Positions 23,729 to 32,359 are shown, counted from the first letter of the stretch. The stretch is 64,000 bases of DNA from JAIEOG01 sp964611895 (GCA_964611895.1 CAZTDN010000005.1:1-64000); one strand, 5' to 3'. Notes: generated by a model not told the origin, from the sequence alone. A program made the numbers and translations.

Positions 23729-25966
23729 CTAGCTCCTTTTTGTTTCCCCGCCTCTCAAGGCTTTTATCTTCCGCACATTTCCCACAATCCAGAGCCTGTC
23801 GTCCTTCTTCAGAACATAGGAGGAATCCGGGTTAAAATTCCGCTGTCCCTCCCGTTCCACCCCGACGATAATCCCGTTCACCTCTTCTCTTAACCCACAG
23901 TGCCGAATCGTCTTGTCCACAAACGGGGAGTTATCGGGAAGCACCAGGGACTCAAGACCGAAAGTATCTTCCTCGGACTGGTGTTCAGGAGGAAGGTCGA
24001 TCTCAATTTTCGCGCGGGCCAATGCCAGCTGGTCATCGTTTCCTATAAGAGCCACACGATCGTACGGAAGAAGCGTGGCGCTGCGCCCTGGAGCGAGGAT
24101 TTTCCGCCCACCACGATCGATCATCGCAATGGTCGCGCCCGTCGTTTCCTTGAGGGCAGATTCCTCCAAGCTCTTCGAGACAAGGGGCGAATGCGGGGAA
24201 ACGACGAGCTCGGCCAATGTCGCGTCCCAGGGAGCAAGTGTCGGCTTTGAGTTTTGCGCAAGTTCCGCGCGCTCTTTTTCATTCAGATTGTCTAGAAAAC
24301 GTCGCTCTATGGATTGATAAAGCGGCTCGGAATGCCGGCTGAAAAGAACAGCTAATGCTCCGAAAGCAATGAGAACGACCCCTGATACGGTCTGCATGTT
24401 CGTGAATTGCCCTATAACTCCGCCAAGAAGAATCACAGCGACGATGACTCTGACCGACAGGGCACCGAAATGAAGGCGTCGCAACTGCTCCAGTTCCTCG
24501 GGACGCTCGTCACCACCGGGTTTATTGCCCAGGACAATAGCTCTGAGAAAGGGAACGCAACAAGCAAGCGCCGCCACGCATACACCAATCCGGATCCATA
24601 GACCTGCATCCGATCCGCCCAGCGCCGGGAGCGCCACCCGGCTGAAAAGAAGCGAGATCGCAATGACGACGACGCTATTTAAGATCACCTTGGGCGCGTA
24701 CTCACGAAAAAGAAGAGTCAGCGCGTTTCCCCCCGACCCGTTTGCCATTGCCACTTCATACCGTTGCAGTCTCTCCTGAACTGTGTCGGGGAGGTGCCGC
24801 TCAAGCCAGTCGGCAAAGGGACCGGAGAATTTGATCATATAAGGAGTGGTGAAAGTGGTGACGGCCGATACCGCGATAACAATCGGATAGAGGAAATCGC
24901 TTGTCGCCTTCAGCGTGATGCCGAGGGTTGCAATCAGAAACGAAAACTCACCGATTTGCGCAAGGCTCAATCCGGCCTGCGTCGATTGCCGGAGACTTCG
25001 CCCCGAAAGGAGCGCGCCGAACCCTGAGCCGAGAAGCTTTCCCACGACCGTCACGACCAGGATCAAAAAGATCACGCCGAGGTTGTCCTTCAGAATTACG
25101 GGATCCACCATCATGCCGACCGAGACAAAAAATACCGCTGCGAAGAGATCCCTGACCGGAATCATCAGATGTTCGATTCGCTTTCCTTCCTGGGTCTCGG
25201 CGAGAATCGATCCCATGACGAAAGCGCCCAGCGCCGGGGAGAAGCCCGCCTGAGTGGCAAGAATAACCATGAGGAGACACAGACCGATGGAGGTGATGAG
25301 CATCGTCTCATCGGAAAGAAGAGGCTTAACGCGTTTGAGGACGGGAGGAAGAAAATAAATTCCCAGTAGAAACCAAAGAAGGAGGAAAAAGCCCAGACGA
25401 GCAATCGAGAAAAGAAGCTGCGTGCCCGATGTCGCTTCGGGAGAAGCGATAATCGTCAGAACCACCATGATGAGGATCGCGGCCAGATCCTCCACGATGA
25501 GAACACCGAAGACGAGCGCGACAAATCCTTTCGCCTTAAGCCCCAGCTCCTGAAACGCGCGGATGATGATGGTGGTGGACGACATCGAGAGGATGGTGCC
25601 GAGAAAAAGGCTGTCCATCTTCGACCATCCGAGAAGTTGACCCAAAAGATAGCCCGCGCCAGTCATCGTCAGAATCTCAAAAAGCGCCGCGATGGCGGCG
25701 CTCTTTCCCACCTTCGCAAGCTTCTTGAAGCTGAACTCAAGTCCCAAGCCAAAGAGCAGGAAAATGACACCGATCTCGGCCCAGATATGAATGCTTTTGC
25801 CATCGGTGATGTGCGGAAAGAAGTGAACGTGGGGTCCGACCAGGAAACCTGCGATGAGGTAACCCAGCACTACAGGTTGCTTGAGGCGCTTAAAAAGAAG
25901 AGTCGTGACCGCAGCAGTAACGAGGATCACCCCGAGGTCCTGAATGAGCGAAGGCAAATGCACCAT
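23729..25966 (-). CDS. Kef-type monovalent cation/proton antiporter with TrkA-C domains
   Basis: A 745-aa inner-membrane CPA2 antiporter. About twelve helices cover residues 5-385 (LGYLIAGFLVGPHVHFFP, IFLLFGLGLEFSFKKLAKVG, LSLAQIGEFSFL are Kef/CPA2 hallmarks); a further membrane region near 430-545 is unusual. Two TrkA-C regulatory domains follow: LVVSPHSPLVSKSLEESALKE and LVLPDNSPFVDKTIRHCGLRE. There is no full Rossmann TrkA-N domain, unlike KefB/C. It probably exchanges K+ or Na+ for protons under stress. It heads the unit with the UspA-like gene. An NhaR-like regulator lies 3.4 kb upstream in the same island. Confidence 0.9.
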   Translation of the reverse strand: MVHLPSLIQDLGVILVTAAVTTLLFKRLKQPVVLGYLIAGFLVGPHVHFFPHITDGKSIHIWAEIGVIFLLFGLGLEFSFKKLAKVGKSAAIAALFEILTMTGAGYLLGQLLGWSKMDSLFLGTILSMSSTTIIIRAFQELGLKAKGFVALVFGVLIVEDLAAILIMVVLTIIASPEATSGTQLLFSIARLGFFLLLWFLLGIYFLPPVLKRVKPLLSDETMLITSIGLCLLMVILATQAGFSPALGAFVMGSILAETQEGKRIEHLMIPVRDLFAAVFFVSVGMMVDPVILKDNLGVIFLILVVTVVGKLLGSGFGALLSGRSLRQSTQAGLSLAQIGEFSFLIATLGITLKATSDFLYPIVIAVSAVTTFTTPYMIKFSGPFADWLERHLPDTVQERLQRYEVAMANGSGGNALTLLFREYAPKVILNSVVVIAISLLFSRVALPALGGSDAGLWIRIGVCVAALACCVPFLRAIVLGNKPGGDERPEELEQLRRLHFGALSVRVIVAVILLGGVIGQFTNMQTVSGVVLIAFGALAVLFSRHSEPLYQSIERRFLDNLNEKERAELAQNSKPTLAPWDATLAELVVSPHSPLVSKSLEESALKETTGATIAMIDRGGRKILAPGRSATLLPYDRVALIGNDDQLALARAKIEIDLPPEHQSEEDTFGLESLVLPDNSPFVDKTIRHCGLREEVNGIIVGVEREGQRNFNPDSSYVLKKDDRLWIVGNVRKIKALRGGETKRS

Positions 25967-26082
25967 AGATCACTTCGTGAAAATCCATTTTCAATACGCC
26001 CAGCCCGCGCCGTAGCATAACGTCCTTAGGCATGGTCTTACTCCACAAATACTTGATTTTAAATAAGAAGGTTATTTAGCGG

Positions 26083-26523
26083 TCACGCCGCGGAGGAATA
26101 ACTTTCCTCCGCGGCCTGCCGCTTTGGGCTCGCATCGCTCTCCGGCTGGAAAGTGACGGCGAGCACTTCAATGGTCTTCTCGCGGCCGTCGGGCACCCGA
26201 TAGCTAATGGCCTGCCCCACCGAAAGGCCCAACAGAGCAATGCCGACAGGAGCCAGGATCGAAACTTTCTTGCGGGCGATGTCTGCCTCATGCGGATACA
26301 CGAGAGCAACCTCATGGACCGCACCTGTATCTTTGTCCCGATATTTCACCTGCGAGTTCATCGTGACAACGGACGGAGGAATCTCCTCCGCCGCCACCAC
26401 TTCGGCCCGGGCGATCTCGTCTTCCAGAGTAGGACTTGTTTGCCCGGCGCGATGCTGCGCCAAAACGGATTCCAGCCGTTGTACGTCCTCACGCGTCACA
26501 TAAATTTTTCGATTGCGCTTCAT
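26083..26523 (-). CDS. rnk: Rnk/GreA-C-type RNA polymerase-binding factor
   Basis: About 146 aa from ATG 26523, which has AAAGGAG five bases upstream; the GTG at 26529 is weaker. The N-terminal helix region KIYVTREDVQRLESVLAQHR and the C-terminal GreA-C/Rnk fold (VTMNSQVKYRDKDTGAVHEVALVYPHEADI ... KVSILAPVGIALLGLSVGQAI) match regulators of nucleoside diphosphate kinase, which bind RNA polymerase near the secondary channel. A ten-residue acidic/Ser tail follows. It forms a unit with the UspA-like gene upstream (28 bp gap). Its 3' end contains a long hairpin (separate entry). Confidence 0.88.
   Translation of the reverse strand: MKRNRKIYVTREDVQRLESVLAQHRAGQTSPTLEDEIARAEVVAAEEIPPSVVTMNSQVKYRDKDTGAVHEVALVYPHEADIARKKVSILAPVGIALLGLSVGQAISYRVPDGREKTIEVLAVTFQPESDASPKRQAAEESYSSAA
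26087..26115 (-). terminator. 11-bp hairpin across the rnk stop region
   Basis: GCCGCGGAGGA (26087-26097) and TCCTCCGCGGC (26105-26115) form a perfect 11-bp GC-rich inverted repeat with a 7-nt loop. It lies in the last codons of rnk and ends 2 bp before the stop codon. No T run follows on the minus strand, so it may pause or stabilise the message rather than terminate; the coding overlap is unusual. Confidence 0.4.
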
Positions 26524-26556
26524 ATTCACTCCTTTCGTTTGGGTTGCGCCAAATAA

Positions 26557-27144
26557 TTACGCTGCCATAGCCGGAAAATGGAGGCTCACGGGCTGCTCTC
26601 GCGGCTCGGATTCCTCGTTGAAAAGAAGGACCGGGATTCTCGCCCGTTCCAACAACTCGTCCGTAAAACCAGGGCGCAAAGCCCGGAGCAATCGGTTCCG
26701 TTTACGGCTTTTCGCGACGATGAGATCCGCACCGATCTGATCCGCGTATTCGAGCAACGTGCCTACGCCGTCATTCCGGGAGCCCTCCCGAATTTTCAGG
26801 ATTCGCGGCCCTCTCACTGAGCGGCTTTGCTGGTAGTAAGAGCGAATCTTCTCGGCTCTTTCGTAAACCAGCTCCTCGCTCCACTTGTTGAAAAGTCGCA
26901 TGGGTAGCGGAGTGCTCTCGGGGAGTAGCACGTGCACCGGCTCCACCACGACGTTTCGGTTCACAGTTAACTCATCGATCAAACTTTCGATCGACTCGTT
27001 TTCCTCCGAGTGTGTGTCCACGTCGATGGCCCACACTACTACGGTGGGGCAAAGCTCTTCGAGCACTCTGCCGACCTGAGTCTCCGCCGGTTTCCATTCC
27101 GGAGAGTCCACGGGATGATTAGTAATCAATTCCAAATGAGGCAT
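26557..27144 (-). CDS. universal stress protein-like
   Basis: A 195-aa protein whose second half is UspA-like: LLEYADQIGADLIVAKSRKRNRLLRALRPGFTDELLERARIPVLLF has the family's 'A.e.gaDLIVvGsr...' strand and the closing P-V-L-L-F strand. The ATP-binding G-2x-G-9x-G(S/T) is not intact, so it may not bind ATP. The N-terminus (LELITNHPVDSPEWKPAE, VVVWAIDVDTHSEENES) is a divergent first half. It lies between the eRF1-like gene (61 bp away) and rnk. A cytoplasmic stress role is inferred from family and neighbours. Confidence 0.8.
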   Translation of the reverse strand: MPHLELITNHPVDSPEWKPAETQVGRVLEELCPTVVVWAIDVDTHSEENESIESLIDELTVNRNVVVEPVHVLLPESTPLPMRLFNKWSEELVYERAEKIRSYYQQSRSVRGPRILKIREGSRNDGVGTLLEYADQIGADLIVAKSRKRNRLLRALRPGFTDELLERARIPVLLFNEESEPREQPVSLHFPAMAA

Positions 27145-27205
27145 TTCAATTCTCCTTTTTAGGTTGGGGAGCGCTTCCCCAAAAGGAAAGCGCTCCCATT
27201 GTTGC

Positions 27206-28321
27206 TTACCAGCGGAACACTGCCGCTATCGGCGAGGCCGTGGGCATCGCCTCCTGGGGAAGCACGTACGCCTGGCCCTTTCTCACGATGACCTCTTGCG
27301 CGATATCATCTAGGACGTCGTCCCCGATGCTTCCGCTTGCTGGGTCCCGCAGCTCGATTCTGCCGTTATCCCGGTTGAGTAGTCCGAACTTCTGGGCTCC
27401 CTTGGAGACCAGAAGGGAAGACACTCTACCTTCGACCGAGCCTTTCGCGATCTCGTGCAGATTATCGCTGGCCTTGTCCTTCGTTTTTTCCTCGAAGTAC
27501 CTTTCGCAAAGAGCGATTTCCGACTTGACGAAAATCCTCTCCGCAATTGGCCACGTTCTTTGATGAATGACATCCCGCCTGTGAGGCAGTGATGCCATCA
27601 CTCCGTGCTCATTCAGGTACGGATAACAGTTCATGTTGCGGTAAATCCGATGCATGAACGGCGTGCCGACCAGAATCAGCGGGCTCGATTCTGTGTGCAG
27701 ACGGCTCCATATATGGGGCTCGGTAAGCTCAATGAATCGGGTCACCCGGCTTAAGGGACGGAACTGCACGGTCGCATTCCGACCATCGCGTCCCCTAGGG
27801 ACTTCGATTTTCTGGGCTTTGCCCGATGTTCCTTTCACCTCGTCGTCGTAGTCAGCATCGAAGCTAGCCAGGAGCTTCACGCCCTCGCGGTTTCCTTCGT
27901 AGAGCGATATCTGCCTTTGGCTTAAAGCCAGGGCAAAATAGCGTTCCTGCTCCTGGATGACTTTGAGCAACGGCTTCAGGTGAAACGTTTCCGCAACCGT
28001 CACTAGCTCGGGCGTCCTTTCGGTGACCGGATACACCCCCGCAGTCGTGAACGAGCGAAATAGCGCCATCGATTGCGTGTGCGACGGAGGCTTCGAGAGA
28101 ATTTCCGGTACCTCCCGCATCGGCTCAAGAAGAAACCGCGCACGGTGGCTCGGGAAATTCCGCTTGATAACCGCATTCGCCTCTTTGACGAGGCCGTTCC
28201 ATTTGCTGCGGATGGCTTGGGGATCGCGGCCCTCTTTCGTCATATCCAGATACAGCGATACGCAGGGGCCGGGCTGATCTTTCAGCAGTTGCGGAAGATC
28301 GTTTGTCTGAAGCATTCTCAT
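27206..28321 (-). CDS. bacterial eRF1-like (baeRF) protein
   Basis: A 371-aa protein resembling the bacterial archaeo-eukaryotic release-factor group (baeRF3-type). Start LKDQPGPCVSLYLDMTKEGR is the typical first strand; the middle domain has RYFALALSQRQISLYEGNREG, the phrase shared by this family and Vms1/eRF1 domain 2; the C-terminal part ends LVSKGAQKFGLLNRDNGRIE and LDDIAQEVIVRKGQAYVLP. I do not see a GGQ motif, so canonical peptidyl-tRNA hydrolysis is uncertain. Related proteins are proposed to act on stalled ribosomes. It lies in the stress block with UspA-like and Rnk genes. ATG 28321; the true start could be MLQTN two codons later. Confidence 0.78.
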   Translation of the reverse strand: MRMLQTNDLPQLLKDQPGPCVSLYLDMTKEGRDPQAIRSKWNGLVKEANAVIKRNFPSHRARFLLEPMREVPEILSKPPSHTQSMALFRSFTTAGVYPVTERTPELVTVAETFHLKPLLKVIQEQERYFALALSQRQISLYEGNREGVKLLASFDADYDDEVKGTSGKAQKIEVPRGRDGRNATVQFRPLSRVTRFIELTEPHIWSRLHTESSPLILVGTPFMHRIYRNMNCYPYLNEHGVMASLPHRRDVIHQRTWPIAERIFVKSEIALCERYFEEKTKDKASDNLHEIAKGSVEGRVSSLLVSKGAQKFGLLNRDNGRIELRDPASGSIGDDVLDDIAQEVIVRKGQAYVLPQEAMPTASPIAAVFRW

Positions 28322-28453
28322 TGTTCTTACCTCCTGTCGCTTGTTTGAAGTTCGTTACCTGTTGAATCCAAGGTAGCAACTTCGGAGGACCGCCGATAAT
28401 GCAGAATATTCACAAAGGTCTTCGATTAAATCGAAGACCTGTAAAGGTGTGTC

Positions 28454-29347
28454 TTATTTGATGGAAAACGACTGAATCAGTTCCGAAGCGACAGGGTTAG
28501 GGATATGCCGACGAATGGCCGTGAGCCATACATGCTCGGATATTCCCTTGAGCGCTCCGATTTTCACAAGCGCGCCGTCGTGGAGTATTCGCTGCACGCT
28601 TTGTTCGGCGACCGCGATAAGCGCATGGCCCGAGAGGGCAAGCCGCTTATCGAGCTCGGCTTCCATGCTGTCCCCGATGATCTTCGGCGCCAGGGATTTG
28701 GACTCGAAAAACTGCTCGATATCGGAGCGGAGCTTGCTGTGCCGGCTGGGAATGATGAAGGGCTTGCCGTTCAAGGATTCCGGAAAGCCCTTCTTCAATG
28801 ACGCAAACTTCGGCGCTCCGCAGATGATAACCGGCATCTCACCCACGCTTCGACTGTAGAACTGCGATCGTGGAGCAATGGGCGCCGGTGAGTTTGCGAT
28901 AATCAGATGAAGGTGATGCTGCTGAAGCTCTCTTAACAAATCATCCACTCCGGCTTCTATTACTGAGATGTAACAGTCACTAATCTCATAGGCGCGTACT
29001 ACAAGCTGATGGACAATATCTTTCGGCACGCTGTCGAGTGCTCCAATCTGAAGAACGATCTTCCTGGAGACCGCCCCGCCTTCCTTGGCGCTTTCCTGCA
29101 GCTCACTGCCTAGGCGGAAAATCTCGGTGGCATATTCCAGAACGTGCTGTCCAAAGGGCGTAATCGTCAGCCGCTGCTGCTGCCGGGTGAATAGAGGATG
29201 CCCCACGAGTGACTCAAGTTGTTTGAGCTGGGTGCTTAACGCGGGTTGACCCAGGCGAAGGCGCCGTGAAGCCTTTGCGATGCTTCCTTCGCGCGCGATC
29301 ACGAAAAAGTAGTAAAGATGATGGTAGTTAAGCCACTTCACTTCCAA
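28454..29347 (-). CDS. nhaR: LysR-family regulator, NhaR-like
   Basis: A 297-aa LysR-type regulator. The N-terminal winged helix-turn-helix spans residues 5-65 (WLNYHHLYYFFVIAREGSIAKAS ... LGQPALSTQLKQLE); 'LNYHHLYYFF' is characteristic of NhaR, the sodium/pH-responsive activator of Na+/H+ antiporters. The effector domain follows (residues 90-290). In this island it lies upstream of the eRF1-like, UspA and Rnk genes in the same orientation and may control them and the Kef antiporter. Target sites were not identified. Confidence 0.9.
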   Translation of the reverse strand: MEVKWLNYHHLYYFFVIAREGSIAKASRRLRLGQPALSTQLKQLESLVGHPLFTRQQQRLTITPFGQHVLEYATEIFRLGSELQESAKEGGAVSRKIVLQIGALDSVPKDIVHQLVVRAYEISDCYISVIEAGVDDLLRELQQHHLHLIIANSPAPIAPRSQFYSRSVGEMPVIICGAPKFASLKKGFPESLNGKPFIIPSRHSKLRSDIEQFFESKSLAPKIIGDSMEAELDKRLALSGHALIAVAEQSVQRILHDGALVKIGALKGISEHVWLTAIRRHIPNPVASELIQSFSIK

Positions 29348-29417
29348 GGTTTAACATGGAAGGGCAAATTGGGAAAATCGGGGCGGGTCTCGACCAGAAC
29401 CCCTAATAACCCCCAAG

Positions 29418-29432
29418 AACCCCCCGGGGGTT
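29418..29432. repeat. CG-core near-palindrome, copy 1
   Basis: AACCCCCCGGGGGTT, identical to the copy at 29541-29555, 123 bp away. Followed by TTTTAAG, which would make it terminator-like on the plus strand. Confidence 0.6.
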
Positions 29433-29540
29433 TTAAGAAAAAAGTTGACTAAGAAAAACGGGGTTTCTCTCGAACCTCCGAGTTTGTGCGTGCGGAGAGA
29501 ATCGCTCTCGAACCTTTCCATTTTTTTTAGCGTTTTTTAA

Positions 29541-29555
29541 AACCCCCCGGGGGTT
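29541..29555. repeat. CG-core near-palindrome, copy 2
   Basis: Second copy of AACCCCCCGGGGGTT. On the plus strand it is preceded by TTTTTTAA; read on the minus strand this becomes a stem followed by an A/T-rich tail ending in a run of A, less terminator-like. Confidence 0.6.
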
Positions 29556-29673
29556 GGTAGGCGACAAATCCATGCTAAGAGGAGCAACCGGGTAGACTAT
29601 GCGTCACGAGTAACTATCGGTTATTGTTTAATTGACGTTTTTTATCAGTGACTTGGAAAAGAGCGGTACTATA

Positions 29674-29689
29674 CCTCTCCTCTCCGCCA
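29674..29689 (+). repeat. attR: second copy of the tRNA-Ser 3' end
   Basis: Exact 16-bp copy of the tRNA-Ser(GCU) terminus including CCA, without the rest of the tRNA. It marks the right border of the island. The sequence right of it is the presumed original neighbour of the tRNA gene. Confidence 0.85.
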
Positions 29690-29719
29690 CTTAATCTTAA
29701 TCTAATCTGAGAAGTAGTT

Positions 29720-30034
29720 TCATTTTCGAGGATTCTCCCGAATCCAACGAATCAGTCCCGAAAGCATCCTACCGATAGTCTCAAGCTGCTCGTACATCTC
29801 TCCAAAGTCCCACTCGGGCTGAATTTTTTCCAGAAGATCTAGTATCGCCACGCACTCGAAAACAGACCCTTTCGATACCCGCCAGAAGTTCAATTTATCG
29901 GCTGGAGTCTGCCTAGACGTGCCCTCGGCCAGATTCAACACGATTGATTGACTAGCCCTTCGCAATTGATCTCGAAGCTCCCGAAGTTTGGTTGTTAGCG
30001 GTGTTTTTGCAAACCTCTGAATTCCATGGTTTTC
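29720..30034 (-). pseudogene. four-helix-bundle (S23/IVP-like) protein, N-terminus lost
   Basis: The conserved core LRRASQSIVLNLAEGTSRQT ... FWRVSKGSVFECVAILDLLE ... LETIGRMLSGLIRW is that of the small four-helix-bundle family first known from 23S rRNA intervening sequences. The frame is open back to 30034 (a TAA lies just beyond) but contains no ATG, GTG or TTG before the TTG at 29965, which is inside the conserved helix. A complete relative has about 30 more N-terminal residues. So the gene is truncated, or uses an unusual start. It sits 31 bp right of attR and runs opposite to the copper operon, whose leader it overlaps. Confidence 0.55.
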
Positions 30035-30055
30035 TTAACGATAGAGAGGCATCAG

Positions 30056-32359
30056 ATGACGGCAAAAGACGTGGTTTGCGGAATGACTGTTGAGATGAAC
30101 GGCCCCTACCAGCATGTTCATGGGAAGGAAACGTTTCACTTCTGTTCCGCACATTGCCTTGCGAAGTTTCGCGCCAACCCGGAGAAGTACGCGAACAAGG
30201 CGACCGTGGCAGAGAAAAATTTGGAAGGGCCGAACGACTCCATTTACACATGCCCGATGCATCCGGAGATCCGCCAAAAAGGACCAGGAAGTTGTCCAAA
30301 GTGCGGAATGGCGTTGGAGTCCGTCGAAACCTCACGCGAGGAGGGACCGAATCCTGAACTTGTAGACATGTCGAGGAGACTTAAATTCGCAACTCTGTTC
30401 ACATTACCGCTTTTCATTCTTACGATGAGCGAGATGTTCCCCTCTCCTGGCGTGCACGGCTGGTTTAGCGCTGCCTACTGGAACGGAGTTCAACTTCTTC
30501 TTGCTACACCGGTTGTTATCTGGGCAGGAGCACCTCTCTTCGTACGCGGGTATGAATCTTTCAAGAGTATGAATCTGAATATGTTCTCGCTCATCGCTTT
30601 GGGTGCTGGAGTTGCCTATTTCTACAGTGTTATTGCCTCTGCATTCCCCGAGATTTTTCCTCCGTCTTTTCAAAATCCCCATACGGGTTTGGTGGGTGTC
30701 TATTTTGAAGCCGCTGCCGTCATCGTTACGCTTGTTATTTTCGGTCAGGTTCTGGAACTGAAGGCCCGGGCCCAGACCAGCGGTGCCATCAAAACGCTGT
30801 TGGGTTTGGCCCCAAAGTTCGCGCGCAAAGTGAACGCCGACGGATCGGAAGTGGACATCGACCTTCGCCACATTCAGCCCGAGGATCACCTGAGAGTTCG
30901 GCCGGGGGAAAAGGTTCCTGTAGATGGACAGATCCTTGAGGGGAACAGTTCGGTCGATGAATCCATGATTACAGGTGAGTCTATTCCCGTGGAAAAAGCA
31001 AAAGGAGATTGCGTTATCGGCGGCACAGTGAACGGAACCGGCAGCCTACTTATGGTAGCCCAGAGGGTGGGTTCGGAAATGGTTCTTTCACAGATTGTAA
31101 GGCTGGTAAGCGAAGCCCAGCGAAGTCGAGCTCCTATACAGCGCTTAGCCGACGTGGTCGCCTCTTACTTCGTTCCCGCCGTAATCGGGATCGCGGTTGT
31201 GACGGCGATTGCTTGGGGAGTCTGGGGGCCGGAACCAGTGATGTCATACGCCTTTGTGAATGCGGTGGCGGTGCTCATCATAGCTTGTCCTTGTGCATTG
31301 GGACTTGCGACTCCAATGTCAATCATGGTGGGAACAGGTAGAGGTGCCCAAAACGGAGTTCTCATTAAGAATGCTGAGGTTCTCGAAACCATGGAAAAGG
31401 TAACCGTACTTGTGGTCGATAAGACGGGTACTCTGACGGAAGGGAAACCAAAGCTCCTTTCGTATTTTTCATTACCTGGTGTCGATGAGAGGGAAATGCT
31501 TGGCCTCATCGCAATTGTCGAAAAGGCGAGTGAGCACCCCTTGGCCGCCGCCATCGTCGAAGGGGCAAAGGAGAGAGGCGCAGACCTTACCCTGAGTACG
31601 GAGAACTTCGAATCATTCACCGGCATGGGGATCCGAGGCCGCGTAGGAAGTAACGACGTGGCGGTGGGTAATCAGAAGCTACTTGAAAAGCTAGGAGTCG
31701 ATCCGAATCCCCTTTTGGGGCGAGCTGACTCGGAAAGTCAGAACGGCAGAACGGTCATGTTGGTAGCCATCAACAATAAGCCCGCAGGAATTGTCGCTGT
31801 CGCAGACCCGATTAAGTCTACCACTGCAGATGCGATCGCAAAGCTAAAGGAAGCAGGAATTGGGGTTGTGATGCTGACGGGGGATCACAAGAGTACTGCG
31901 GAAGCGGTCGCACGCAAGCTTGGTATCACCCAGGTTCATGCAGGTGTGCTACCAGAGCAAAAAATTGCAGTGGTCAAAGAACTCCAAAGCAAAGGTAACA
32001 TCGTTGCGATGGCCGGGGATGGAGTGAACGATGCCGCGGCACTCGCACAAGCTAACGTTGGCGTGGCAATGGGTCAGGGAACAGATGTCGCTATGCAAAG
32101 CGCCGGAATCACCCTTTTGAAAGGTGACTTGAGGGGCATCCTACAGGCGAGAAACCTGAGTCGGGCGACCATGCGAAACATTCGACAGAACCTGTTCTTC
32201 GCCTTCATTTACAACGCGCTCGGAGTGCCGGTTGCGGCCGGGATTCTCTATCCGCACTTGGGAATTCTATTAAGTCCCATGTTTGCAAGCGCCGCCATGA
32301 GCCTTAGTTCCGTATCGGTTATCGCAAATGCTCTTAGGCTCCGAAGGGTTAGGTTATGA
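30056..32359 (+). CDS. copA: copper-translocating P1B-type ATPase with YHS and HMBD domains
   Basis: A 767-aa heavy-metal exporter from ATG 30056 (GAGAGG upstream; a start at 30026 lacks one). Domains: YHS (DVVCGMTV ... FHFCSAHCLAKF, residues 5-45), heavy-metal-binding domain YTCPMHPEIRQKGPGSCPKCG (about 64-90), eight predicted helices with the ion-selecting Cys411-Pro-Cys413 (CPCALG), phosphorylation Asp455 (DKTGT), TGES in the actuator, GDGVNDAAAL at the hinge. The classical N-terminal ferredoxin-like MxCxxC domain is replaced by YHS/HMBD, as in SilP-type or CopA-Cu(I) relatives. It overlaps the multicopper oxidase by 4 bp (ATGA), indicating coupled copper/silver export. Confidence 0.95.
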   Translation: MTAKDVVCGMTVEMNGPYQHVHGKETFHFCSAHCLAKFRANPEKYANKATVAEKNLEGPNDSIYTCPMHPEIRQKGPGSCPKCGMALESVETSREEGPNPELVDMSRRLKFATLFTLPLFILTMSEMFPSPGVHGWFSAAYWNGVQLLLATPVVIWAGAPLFVRGYESFKSMNLNMFSLIALGAGVAYFYSVIASAFPEIFPPSFQNPHTGLVGVYFEAAAVIVTLVIFGQVLELKARAQTSGAIKTLLGLAPKFARKVNADGSEVDIDLRHIQPEDHLRVRPGEKVPVDGQILEGNSSVDESMITGESIPVEKAKGDCVIGGTVNGTGSLLMVAQRVGSEMVLSQIVRLVSEAQRSRAPIQRLADVVASYFVPAVIGIAVVTAIAWGVWGPEPVMSYAFVNAVAVLIIACPCALGLATPMSIMVGTGRGAQNGVLIKNAEVLETMEKVTVLVVDKTGTLTEGKPKLLSYFSLPGVDEREMLGLIAIVEKASEHPLAAAIVEGAKERGADLTLSTENFESFTGMGIRGRVGSNDVAVGNQKLLEKLGVDPNPLLGRADSESQNGRTVMLVAINNKPAGIVAVADPIKSTTADAIAKLKEAGIGVVMLTGDHKSTAEAVARKLGITQVHAGVLPEQKIAVVKELQSKGNIVAMAGDGVNDAAALAQANVGVAMGQGTDVAMQSAGITLLKGDLRGILQARNLSRATMRNIRQNLFFAFIYNALGVPVAAGILYPHLGILLSPMFASAAMSLSSVSVIANALRLRRVRL

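Larger units (their letters stand above)
29348..29673. other. 326-bp non-coding region with two CG-core repeats, island right end
   Basis: No gene is supported here. The sequence AACCCCCCGGGGGTT occurs twice, at 29418-29432 and 29541-29555, each a near-palindrome; the first is followed by TTTTAAG and the second preceded by a T8 and T6 run. Between them, CTCTCGAACCT occurs twice (around 29470 and 29507). Possible roles are terminators in both directions, recombinase arm sites or a promoter block for nhaR; TTGACT at 29454 looks like a -35 element but no matching -10 was found. Confidence 0.5.
16053..29689 (+). mobile_element. genomic island in tRNA-Ser(GCU): NO-defence and stress genes
   Basis: Bounded by the 16-bp direct repeat above, the 13.6-kb segment starts with a tyrosine recombinase next to the tRNA and contains no ribosomal, tRNA or core biosynthetic genes. 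Cargo is an extradiol dioxygenase, a qNOR-NnrS-hemerythrin-DUF488 unit, and a leftward block with a Kef antiporter, two universal stress proteins, an Rnk-like factor, an eRF1-like protein and an NhaR-like regulator. There is no excisionase, relaxase or conjugation gene, so it is probably an integrative element that needs help or has become fixed. Boundaries are seen; mobility is inferred. Confidence 0.8.

Noticed and set aside
29952..30335. Leftward 127-codon frame opposite the ATPase N-terminus
   Set aside because: It is antisense to the YHS/HMBD domains; the four-helix-bundle remnant is in a different frame.
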